Origin: Clostridiales bacterium UBA7285
GTDB lineage: Bacteria > Bacillota > Clostridia > Peptostreptococcales > Anaerovoracaceae
Length of the DNA stretch: 25,206 bases
NCBI GenBank assembly: GCA_002472145.1
Contig: DKRJ01000033.1
Location: forward strand, 1-25,206
Reading direction: 5' to 3'
Position 1 is the first letter of the stretch. Every line of letters begins with the position of its first letter. Both the position numbers and the translations under genes were made by a program. Under the pieces are notes generated by a model that saw only the letters and a program-made list of their open reading frames with translations, did no database searches and was not told the origin of the DNA. Positions 1-5,991 of the stretch are shown here, one piece after another.

Positions 1-366
1 AGGTTTTTGTCCGCACCCCCAATAGAAAGAGCTATTGGCGGATCAGATGCTTTTTCGGTTGACCAATTAAATTTTATGATCGATATCATGGAAAATCCTG
101 AGAGCGAGTTAAACATTTCCCCACAGATAATGTATATTAATCTACAAGATTTAGGATTTAATGTGAAGCCTCTGGGGAGAAGTGGATCCTTAAGCGGTAT
201 AAGCTTCGAAAATGGTGGCGGGTATCGTGTTTCCGGCGGCGGAGATATGTATTTTCAATATCATCCCAAAGAAGGCTCGCATCATGGCGATGAATATTAT
301 AGAATTGCCAGTGGTAAGAACGGATCCAGACGTTTCTATACAAACGGAGTAGAGTTCTATGACTGA
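1..366 (+). CDS. Partial gene, polymorphic-toxin-like C-terminal domain
   Basis: The reading frame is open from base 1 to a TGA at 364-366, so this is the 3' part of a longer gene; the first possible internal start (TTG at 7) has no convincing ribosome binding site. The visible 119 residues contain a Gly-rich stretch GGGYRVSGGGD, then a YHP..GSHHG..YYRIASG block and an RRFY-NG ending. From memory this arrangement resembles C-terminal toxin tips of secreted polymorphic toxins (RHS/LXG type) with a small RNase-like fold; that is inference, and catalytic residues cannot be assigned. The segment is clearly more AT-rich than the uridine kinase gene next to it, suggesting horizontal acquisition. 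No immunity gene follows: the next gene is udk on the opposite strand. It could instead be the end of an unrelated surface or phage protein. Confidence 0.5.
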   Translation, partial: RFLSAPPIERAIGGSDAFSVDQLNFMIDIMENPESELNISPQIMYINLQDLGFNVKPLGRSGSLSGISFENGGGYRVSGGGDMYFQYHPKEGSHHGDEYYRIASGKNGSRRFYTNGVEFYD

Positions 367-408
367 TATTTATAGACATAAAACCGCAAAAAGCATCGAA
401 TATAAGTA

Positions 409-429
409 GTACCACTTAAGGTGTTTTTT
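409..429 (+). terminator. Weak intrinsic terminator after the left-edge gene
   Basis: A short hairpin (CACT/GGTG, one G-T pair, 3-base loop) is followed by an uninterrupted run of eight Ts. It lies about 45 bases after the stop codon of the left-edge gene. The stem is short, so this is a modest call resting mainly on the T-tract and position. Confidence 0.35.
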
Positions 430-442
430 TTATCAGGACGAA

Positions 443-519
443 GGCCGCTATTCGTGCAGGTGCTGCTTCGCGCGACCGGTGGCCGTCTATTCGGACAGGT
501 GCTGCTTCACGCGCCCGAT
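443..519 (-). repeat. In-frame 39-bp tandem duplication of the udk 3' end
   Basis: Two direct copies of about 39 bp lie head to tail (443-481 and 482-519 approximately). The right copy is the last codons and TAG of udk (GRVKQHLSE-stop); the left copy, downstream of that stop and in the same frame, encodes GRAKQHLHE-stop. The two stop codons (487-489 and 448-450 on the + strand) are exactly 39 bp, or 13 codons, apart. The left copy is not translated unless the first TAG is read through. Confidence 0.85.
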
Positions 520-1113
520 GACCATCGACATGGCGACTTCGTTCTGGCCGCCTTCGGGAATGATGATGTCGGCGTAGCGCTTTGACGGCTCCACGAAAGC
601 CTCGTGCATGGGCTTAACGGTGGTGAGATACTGCGTGATGACGCTGTCCAGGCTCCTGCCGCGCTCTTTTACGTCGCGCAGGATGCGGCGCAGTATGCGG
701 ACGTCTGCGTCGGTGTCGACGAAAATTTTAATGTCGATCAGATCGCGCAGTTCCGCGCTCGCAAAGATCATGATGCCTTCGACGATGATGACCGGTGAAG
801 GCTCGATGGTGATGGTTTCGTCAGAGCGGTCGTGGATGGTGTAGTCGTAGACCGGGCATTCGATCGTCTGACCGGCCTTGAGTTTTTTCAGGTCGCGGAC
901 CATCAGATCCGTGTCAAAAGAGTCGGGGTGGTCGTAGTTCAGTTTCGTGCGCTCCTCGAAGGGCATATTGTGGTGTTCTTTGTAATAATTGTCGTGATAG
1001 ATGACGGTGACCTTTTCGCCGAACTCGCTCGCGAGGCGCCTGGTGATCGTCGTTTTGCCGCTGCCCGTGCCGCCGGCGATGCCGATGACGAGTATGTCTT
1101 TGCTTTCTGCCAT
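487..1113 (-). CDS. udk: Uridine kinase
   Basis: Cytoplasmic pyrimidine-salvage kinase that phosphorylates uridine (and usually cytidine) using ATP or GTP. The 208-residue length is normal for bacterial Udk. The P-loop GGTGSGKT is at residues 14-21, followed by the HDNYYK motif of the nucleoside site (about 40-45), YDHPDSFD (about 60-67), the YDYTIHDRS segment, EGIMIF (Walker B-like) and a lid region with RRILRDVKERGRS. The start is fixed by a GGAGG about 8 bases upstream of the ATG at 1113. It is transcribed alone, divergently from the dehydrogenase gene at 1582; a 5-bp inverted repeat (CGGGA-TCA-TCCCG) sits just upstream of its ribosome binding site. The last codons are duplicated downstream of the stop (see 443-519). 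Confidence 0.95.
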   Translation of the reverse strand: MAESKDILVIGIAGGTGSGKTTITRRLASEFGEKVTVIYHDNYYKEHHNMPFEERTKLNYDHPDSFDTDLMVRDLKKLKAGQTIECPVYDYTIHDRSDETITIEPSPVIIVEGIMIFASAELRDLIDIKIFVDTDADVRILRRILRDVKERGRSLDSVITQYLTTVKPMHEAFVEPSKRYADIIIPEGGQNEVAMSMVIGRVKQHLSE

Positions 1114-1335
1114 ATAGAAACCTCCGGGATGATCCCGACAAAACCTTTACAGCGAGGTGTGTGACCCGCGTTTTAATCCATGATAATAGAAAAGACGGAT
1201 TTTCTCAAGACTGACCTCGGGAACGCACGGAAGGGCTGCGGCGGACGCACGGAGAGCGAACGGCTGACTCACGAAAATCATGAAGAAAATATGCACTGTC
1301 CCGCGCTGAAATGATATCATGTGATATATCAGATC

Positions 1336-1428
1336 AGATCGCGAAAAGGAGGATGTTTCAGCCGATAACAAAGGCTGTAATGCGCGATTTCTGATGACTC
1401 CCGGGGGCACTGCCTTCGGGGGTCTTTT
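1336..1428 (+). ncRNA. Candidate structured RNA or attenuated leader
   Basis: Between two divergent genes, the + strand can fold into nested helices: AGATCGCG (1336-1343) with CGCGATTT (1383-1390), enclosing CAGCC (1359-1363) with GGCTG (1373-1377) around a purine-rich nine-base loop, followed five bases later by a strong terminator hairpin and TTTT. An AAGGAGGATG sequence lies between the outer and inner 5' strands. No + strand gene lies upstream, so a transcript ending at this terminator must begin in this gap, either as a small RNA or as an aborted leader of the dehydrogenase gene. I compared it from memory with fluoride, T-box, SAM, THF, ZTP and c-di-GMP classes and found no convincing match. 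Confidence 0.4.
1396..1428 (+). terminator. Strong intrinsic terminator
   Basis: A 13-bp stem (three G-T pairs, three-base loop ACT) spans 1396-1424 and is followed by TTTT. On the opposite strand no T-run follows the stem, so it acts on + strand transcription. It ends 150 bases before the dehydrogenase start codon and has no annotated + strand gene before it. Confidence 0.8.
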
Positions 1429-1490
1429 GTATGTGCAAAAAAACTTTATTTGCGCACCGCTATGGGATTGCATTGTATACAGTATTATGT

Positions 1491-1522
1491 TAAAGTTATG
1501 TCAATCAATTGATATAACTTTA
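1491..1522. promoter_or_regulatory. 32-bp near-perfect palindrome, likely operator
   Basis: The sequence is symmetric about 1506/1507. The arms AAAGTTAT.TCAAT and ATTGA.ATAACTTT match at every position except one base pair in the arm and the central pair. It overlaps the putative -35 box of the dehydrogenase promoter (1520-1525). The size and symmetry fit a site for a dimeric repressor (TetR or MarR type is a guess); no regulator gene lies next to it. Confidence 0.6.
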
Positions 1523-1547
1523 TCAAACTCGATGAAAAGCATAAAAT
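1520..1547 (+). promoter_or_regulatory. Putative sigma-A promoter of the dehydrogenase gene
   Basis: TTATCA (1520-1525) and TAAAAT (1542-1547) are separated by 16 bases and lie about 35 bases upstream of the start codon at 1582. The -35 box falls inside the right arm of the palindrome at 1491-1522. The sequence is AT-rich throughout, so the exact boxes are tentative. Confidence 0.4.
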
Positions 1548-1581
1548 TAATACTTCCCGGATAATACGAAAGGACACGGAA

Positions 1582-2556
1582 ATGGCGGATTTTAAGAAGG
1601 TAGTTGTTGCAGGCGGCGGCGTTCTTGGCAGCCAGATCGCTTTTCAGTCGGCATATCAGGGATTCGACACGACGATCAGGCTGCGCAGCGAAAGCAGCAT
1701 CGAGCGCACTAAGCCGAAGATCGCGGCTTTAAAGCGTGAGTATGAGGACGCGATAAACCTCATGTCCACCGATGCCGGAAAGACCCCGCGGAACTGGTGC
1801 CGCGGCCTGGCGGAGTATGAGACTTTCGACAGGGAAGAGTGCCTGGGCAAGGTGAACGACGCCTATAACAACATCAAATACGAACTCGACCTGGAGAAAG
1901 CGGTCGACGACGCGGATCTGATCATCGAGTCGATCGCAGAGGATTACAAGGAAAAGAAGGAATTCTACAAAAAACTCGCCCCGGTAATGGACGATAAGAC
2001 CATCCTCGTCACGAATTCGTCGACGTTCCTCCCGTCGAAGTTCGCCGATTTCACGGGGCGCCCGGACAGATATCTGGCGCTGCACTTTGCGAACGAAATC
2101 TGGAAAAACAACACAGCCGAGATCATGGCTCATGACTCGACCGATCCGAAGTGCTTCGATAAAGTGGCGGATTTCGCGGAAGACCTCATGATGGTGCCGC
2201 TCCCGGTCCGCAAGGAAAAATCCGGGTACCTGCTGAACTCAATGCTCGTTCCGTTTTTGTTCTCCGGGCTCGACATGATGGTGAACGGCATCTCTGACCC
2301 GGAAAGCATCGACAAAGCGTGGACGCTCGGCACCGGCGCGCCGAAAGGGCCTTTCCACATCATCGACGTAGTCGGGCTGACCACGGCTTACAACATCGTC
2401 CAGATGTACGTAAAGATCCCGTCGTTCCTCGCTCCGTACAACTTCAAGGGCATGTCCGCTCTGCTGAAAAAGTATATCGACGAGGGCAAACTCGGCGTCA
2501 GCGCGGGCGAAGGCTTCTTCAAGTACGACACGTCCGCGGCCGGGAAGAAATGCTGA
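1582..2556 (+). CDS. 3-hydroxyacyl-CoA dehydrogenase family protein
   Basis: NAD(P)-dependent oxidoreductase of the 3-hydroxyacyl-CoA/3-hydroxybutyryl-CoA dehydrogenase family, 324 residues. The Rossmann motif GGGVLG (11-16) opens the N-terminal domain. The substrate-binding TNSS is at 144-147, the catalytic His is H168 in LALHFANEIWKNN, and a candidate partner Glu is E180. The C-terminal dimerisation domain shows GTGAPKGPFHIIDVVGL (250-266). The HFANEI segment replaces the HFFNP typical of crotonase-cluster Hbd enzymes, so the substrate may not be 3-hydroxybutyryl-CoA; a related hydroxy acid or carnitine is possible. No thiolase, crotonase or acyl-CoA dehydrogenase genes are adjacent. An AAAGGA lies upstream of the ATG. 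It is probably a single-gene unit controlled by the upstream palindrome. Confidence 0.85.
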   Translation: MADFKKVVVAGGGVLGSQIAFQSAYQGFDTTIRLRSESSIERTKPKIAALKREYEDAINLMSTDAGKTPRNWCRGLAEYETFDREECLGKVNDAYNNIKYELDLEKAVDDADLIIESIAEDYKEKKEFYKKLAPVMDDKTILVTNSSTFLPSKFADFTGRPDRYLALHFANEIWKNNTAEIMAHDSTDPKCFDKVADFAEDLMMVPLPVRKEKSGYLLNSMLVPFLFSGLDMMVNGISDPESIDKAWTLGTGAPKGPFHIIDVVGLTTAYNIVQMYVKIPSFLAPYNFKGMSALLKKYIDEGKLGVSAGEGFFKYDTSAAGKKC

Positions 2557-2632
2557 CGGAAACGCCGGCGGGAAATGCTGAAGGAAACGCTGACGGGAAA
2601 CGCCGGCGGTAAATGCTGACGGAAACGCTGAC
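2552..2632 (+). repeat. GC-rich minisatellite copying the dehydrogenase gene end
   Basis: Imperfect tandem units built from GCTGACGGAAAC and a GCCGGCGGGAAAT extension begin inside the last codon of the dehydrogenase gene and run about 80 bases. The gene end (..AAATGCTGA) recurs at least twice downstream, each time carrying a TGA. It fills most of the gap to the convergent gene at 2647; no terminator-like T-tract was seen here. Confidence 0.75.
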
Positions 2633-2646
2633 AGCCGCCCCGCTGC

Positions 2647-3342
2647 TCATTCCGAGAAGATCGTGGTGAAACTAGCGGCGAACAAAATATATTCCGCTTC
2701 AAAGGTATCTATGATCGAATCGACCTCGTCAACGGTCGATCTGACTATGCGGCCGGCGTCTGTATCGCCGGCTTTTTTAATGGAAGTTTTCACTGCGCTG
2801 AGTTCGTCGTCCGAAAAACATTTACCCGCTGCGTCGGTTTTGATGAGCGCTTCGCAGACAGCGAGCCGGTCGGATCCGTCCGCCGGATCGGTCATCGGCG
2901 AGAGGAGCTCGCTTCTGCATTTACGCAGGGCGTCCGGGTCCGGGACTTGTTTTGTTCTCGTGATGCCGAATATGCCTTTGGTCTTCTCCTCGCGGAAAAG
3001 GCCGCTTTCGACGAGGTGCTTAGTGATGGATTCGATCAGCTTTCCGGGCTCGGAAAAAGCTTCTTCGGAAATAAGTTCTTCGACTGCGACCGAATCCCTG
3101 CCGCCTCTCTTTTTTTCGATCGTTTCCGCTATCGGGCGGAGGCAGGAGAGATGTTCGGGGATGACTTTCAGATTTCCGGTGATGTAGATCTCTTTATTTT
3201 TCCATTCGATCAGGCCGGCCTTTTCCATCTCGTACAGGCCGAGGGCGATCAGGCCGGATATGGAGTTCGTCTCTTTGAAACCGCTCGTCGCACCGGAGCC
3301 GGCGGCCATGAGCGCGTAATTTTCGAATGTAAGGTACGTCAT
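2647..3342 (-). CDS. GPP34 (GOLPH3-like) family protein
   Basis: A 231-residue protein from the chosen ATG at 3342 (MTYLTFENYALMAAGSG). That start has GGA 8 bases upstream, whereas an ATG two codons earlier would lie only 2 bases from it. Longer extensions to 3495 cross the intergenic region and are unlikely. The pattern SISGLIALGLYEMEKAGLIEWKNKEIYITG (a helical pair followed by a short beta segment), then KLIESITKHLVESGLFREEK and a basic, aromatic loop FGITRTK, matches the GPP34 fold as I remember it. Eukaryotic GOLPH3 binds phosphatidylinositol-4-phosphate on Golgi membranes; bacterial members, common in Actinobacteria, have no settled role, so a membrane-surface function is only a guess. 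It lies after the terminator that closes the cyclodeaminase operon and is probably transcribed separately. Confidence 0.6.
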   Translation of the reverse strand: MTYLTFENYALMAAGSGATSGFKETNSISGLIALGLYEMEKAGLIEWKNKEIYITGNLKVIPEHLSCLRPIAETIEKKRGGRDSVAVEELISEEAFSEPGKLIESITKHLVESGLFREEKTKGIFGITRTKQVPDPDALRKCRSELLSPMTDPADGSDRLAVCEALIKTDAAGKCFSDDELSAVKTSIKKAGDTDAGRIVRSTVDEVDSIIDTFEAEYILFAASFTTIFSE

Positions 3343-3462
3343 GATCATATTCCTTTCGCAACTATATCTTATCCGGCGGTCTGCCTCCGTGTCTGCCGGA
3401 AACGATAAAATGCGCGATATATTATTGTAAAATCTTCTCAGATGCGCGGGCATACGGTCACG

Positions 3463-3488
3463 AAAAAAGGACCGCATCGCTGCGGTCC
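3463..3488 (-). terminator. Intrinsic terminator of the aminotransferase-cyclodeaminase operon
   Basis: On the minus strand an 8-bp perfect stem GGACCGCA/TGCGGTCC with loop GCGA (3469-3488) is followed by six Ts (3463-3468). It sits 40 bases after the stop of the cyclodeaminase gene and isolates that operon from the GPP34-like gene. Confidence 0.9.
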
Positions 3489-3527
3489 CTCTCACATGTG
3501 CTGCCTTAAAAAACGCGTGCGTGGCTT

Positions 3528-4514
3528 TTAAATGAATTCGAAACTGCTCCCGAGCCCGTGCTCTAACGCGTACTTATACACTCCGGCGGCTGTCACGTTG
3601 TCCTGGATAGCCATGCCCGTCGTGTCGAATATCGTGATCTCGTCCGGGTTCTGGCGCAGAGGCTTTTCGCCGTTCAGCAGCGCTCCGATCTCAGCGTAGA
3701 TATCGCTTTCCGTTATGACGCCGCTCACGATCGCGTTGCGCGTTTCTCCGCGGCTGACGCACTGGGAAACGCTGTCGACTACGACCTTAGCTCCTCTGAA
3801 GACCGCCGGATCCCACTCGTTCTTACCCGCCATGTCTGCTCCGACCGCGACGATGTGCATTCCAGGTCTTACGAGCGAGGCACCCACGAGGTATTTCTTT
3901 GACGGTGTAGTCGATATGGCTATGTCGGCGCAGCGCATAGCTTCTTCCGCCGTCGCGCACGGGACCACGCGGACACGCGCGGTCTTTTCCACATCGCTTT
4001 TATATGCGTCCAGACCGCGGCCGCTCGGGCTGAAGACTCTGACTTCCTCTATATCCATGAGTTCGCGGAGCGCGTAGATCTGCATGCGCGCCTGCCCTCC
4101 CGCGCCGATGACGGCGACGGTCTTTGAATCCGGGCGGGCGAGAAGTTCGCACGAGATCGCTCCGGCCGCGCCTGTCCTGACGCCGGTGATCAGGCTGCCG
4201 TCCATGACGCAGAGCTGGAAGCCGGTTTTAGCGTCAAACAGCAAAATCATTCCTATCATGGACGGAAGGCTGTTTTCCTTTCCGTTATCGTAGAAGCCGG
4301 AGGCGATCTTTACGGACATGGTGCAGCCTTCTTTGTCGCAGCACGATTTGATGTCTGTCTCGCCGTTATATTCCGGGATCTCCATCGAGACTATGTCAGG
4401 CTGGTCGACCTTTCCGGCGTTATACGCCAGGTAGCCTTTTTTGACGCTCTCGATGACGTCTTTCATGCAAAGGGAATTCTCAACGTCGTCTTTGCTCAGA
4501 AGAAGCGTTTTCAT
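3528..4514 (-). CDS. Ornithine cyclodeaminase / mu-crystallin family protein
   Basis: NAD(P)-dependent enzyme of the ornithine cyclodeaminase, alanine dehydrogenase and ketimine reductase family, 328 residues, a normal length. Visible hallmarks are the substrate-site Lys in MSVKIASG (about 67-73), TGVRTGAAGA (110-119) that contacts the substrate, the dinucleotide-binding VIGAGGQAR (135-143), and the AVGADMAGKNEWDP segment that carries the catalytic Asp. Family members interconvert ornithine and proline, oxidise alanine, reduce cyclic ketimines or make 2,3-diaminopropionate; sequence alone does not decide which. An AAGAAGG precedes the ATG. It is 78 bases downstream of the aminotransferase gene on the same strand and probably co-transcribed, suggesting that one enzyme produces or consumes the imino or keto acid used by the other. 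Confidence 0.9.
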   Translation of the reverse strand: MKTLLLSKDDVENSLCMKDVIESVKKGYLAYNAGKVDQPDIVSMEIPEYNGETDIKSCCDKEGCTMSVKIASGFYDNGKENSLPSMIGMILLFDAKTGFQLCVMDGSLITGVRTGAAGAISCELLARPDSKTVAVIGAGGQARMQIYALRELMDIEEVRVFSPSGRGLDAYKSDVEKTARVRVVPCATAEEAMRCADIAISTTPSKKYLVGASLVRPGMHIVAVGADMAGKNEWDPAVFRGAKVVVDSVSQCVSRGETRNAIVSGVITESDIYAEIGALLNGEKPLRQNPDEITIFDTTGMAIQDNVTAAGVYKYALEHGLGSSFEFI

Positions 4515-4592
4515 GATTTGCCTTCTTTCCGTAAAATGGTTTCGCGATATGCCCGGGCGCCTGAAAATTGAGGCGCCGGATGCGCGGACTGT

Positions 4593-5717
4593 TTAGATGA
4601 AGTGCTCTTCGGTCAGGAATTCGTCGAACTTTGCGAGGCTTTCCGGAACGTTTTTACGGCCGTAGCCCATGCGGAAGTACTGGCTGTCCATGCCGTAGAT
4701 CGTCGCCGGGAGGAGCAGGACGCCTTTTTTGTCGACGGCGAGCTGGCAGAAATCCTGTACAGGCATGTCGAGCAGCAGTTTATGGAACGCGACAGGCCCG
4801 GCCGGGATGTTCTTCTTTTCGATGACGTTCTTCCAGCGCTCGAAATATCCGTCGGCGATCTTCATGTTTTTGATGATGAGATCTCTGCTCCTGTTGAGGA
4901 GTTCGTCGCTGTGGCGGAGCGCTACTTTCGAGAGGTATTCGGAAGGGGCGGAATCGCAGATGCTCATGTAGTGCTTGAATTTTACGACTTTTTCGAGTGT
5001 CTCGTGATCCTTGGACGCGAGCCAGCCGACGCGCAGCCCGGCGAGGCCGTATGCCTTCGACATCACGCCGAGGGAGACGCATTTATCATAGCAGTCGGCC
5101 ATCCATACGCGCTTTTCGCCGTCCATCTCGATCCCCTTGTAGACTTCGTCCGAGAAGAGGTATATGTCGTGCTTCCTGCAGATGTCTGTGAGGCGCCGGA
5201 TCTCGGCGTTTGTGAAAGTGTATCCTGTCGGGTTGTTAGGCGAGTTCACGGCGATGACCTTAGTCTCCGGGCGGATGAGCGACTCGAGCTCGTCGAAGTC
5301 TATGGTCCAGCGGTCGCCGCCGTCCTTCAGCTTCCAGTAGGAAAGCGTGCAGCCCGGAACCGAATTCGCGACTTCGTACGCCGACTGATAGTTAGGGTAC
5401 ATCGCGATCATGTGGCTGCCTTCGTCGAGCATGACGTTCATATAGCCGAAGATGGCTTCCTGGGCGCCGTGGAAGACGAGTATGTCGTCCGCGGTCATGT
5501 TCGTGTACAGTCCCGCTATGAGTTTGCGCAGCTCCGGGTCGCCCCACGTCTCGGTGTAGCCGAGCCACTGGTCGAGGTAGCCCTTCTCCGAGCCCGGCTC
5601 TAGGGCGAGCAGGTCGCGCGTCGTCATCGACTCGCAGTCAGACTGCGTGAGAAGGTAAGGCGCTGTGAATTCGTATTTGCCGAAATAGCATTCGAGTCTG
5701 AAATCGTTGATCTTCAT
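4593..5717 (-). CDS. PLP-dependent class I/II aminotransferase
   Basis: Fold-type I pyridoxal-phosphate enzyme, 374 residues, cytoplasmic. Visible motifs are GYTETWGDPELR (53-64), SPNNPTG (159-165), SDEVY (189-193, Asp contacting the PLP nitrogen), the Schiff-base lysine in VMSKAYGLAGLRVGW (K221), and a C-terminal FRMGYGR substrate-carboxylate segment. The general look is closest to the subgroup that includes capreomycidine-synthase-like and other amino acid aminotransferases; the true substrate is not determined. The start is supported by AGGAGGAG a few bases before the ATG at 5717. It is the first gene of a two-gene operon with the cyclodeaminase-family enzyme, with a promoter at 5850-5877 and a leader of about 120 bases. 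Confidence 0.9.
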   Translation of the reverse strand: MKINDFRLECYFGKYEFTAPYLLTQSDCESMTTRDLLALEPGSEKGYLDQWLGYTETWGDPELRKLIAGLYTNMTADDILVFHGAQEAIFGYMNVMLDEGSHMIAMYPNYQSAYEVANSVPGCTLSYWKLKDGGDRWTIDFDELESLIRPETKVIAVNSPNNPTGYTFTNAEIRRLTDICRKHDIYLFSDEVYKGIEMDGEKRVWMADCYDKCVSLGVMSKAYGLAGLRVGWLASKDHETLEKVVKFKHYMSICDSAPSEYLSKVALRHSDELLNRSRDLIIKNMKIADGYFERWKNVIEKKNIPAGPVAFHKLLLDMPVQDFCQLAVDKKGVLLLPATIYGMDSQYFRMGYGRKNVPESLAKFDEFLTEEHFI

Positions 5718-5849
5718 TTTTTCTCCTCCTGATTATTACTTATGCGCGGTGATGGCGCTCCGCGTTTCGCGCCGCCATGCGGGGGGATGCATGTGCTGTG
5801 CATTCGCGGTTGCTTTTTGCTACTTGCTCCTTTTTTAGTATCTGATGTA

Positions 5850-5877
5850 ATTGTATTATGGTTAAAAAAAAGTGCAA
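5850..5877 (-). promoter_or_regulatory. Promoter of the aminotransferase operon
   Basis: On the minus strand TTGCAC (5877-5872) and TACAAT (5855-5850) are spaced by 16 bases, each one or two mismatches from the sigma-A consensus. They face the aminotransferase gene starting at 5717 and imply an untranslated leader of roughly 120 bases. Confidence 0.55.
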
Positions 5878-5880
5878 TAA

Positions 5881-5896
5881 CTAACATTTTTGTTAG
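5881..5896. promoter_or_regulatory. Inverted repeat between divergent promoters
   Basis: CTAACATTTTTGTTAG is a perfect 6-bp inverted repeat with a 4-base spacer. It lies just behind the -35 box of the minus-strand promoter and about 10 bases before the -35 box of the plus-strand promoter at 5906, where one regulator could act on both. It has no long T-run after it, so it is more likely an operator than a terminator. Confidence 0.4.
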
Positions 5897-5905
5897 GGAG
5901 AATAT

Positions 5906-5934
5906 TTATCGGGAGGGTGTATTTGTGGCATAAT
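5906..5934 (+). promoter_or_regulatory. Promoter of the HD-nucleotidyltransferase operon
   Basis: TTATCG (5906-5911) and CATAAT (5929-5934) are separated by 17 bases and lie about 60 bases before the start codon at 5992. The match is moderate; the position between divergent units supports it. Confidence 0.45.
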
Positions 5935-5991
5935 AAAAATGTATACACATCTGTTTTTCAGACGCCTGGCGCGTGAAATGAGGTATCGGAT

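Noticed and set aside
1354..1395. 13-codon leader peptide (MFQPITKAVMRDF)
   Set aside because: The GGAGG directly touches the ATG, leaving no spacing for initiation, so translation is unlikely.
1345..1430. Fluoride or T-box riboswitch
   Set aside because: A GATGACTCC segment recalls the fluoride class, but the required 5' pseudoknot stem is absent; no T-box TGGNACCGCG-type core is present.
1147..1473. Minus-strand 108-codon frame in the udk-dehydrogenase gap
   Set aside because: It covers the terminator hairpin and palindrome flanks, has no good ribosome binding site and no recognisable protein pattern.
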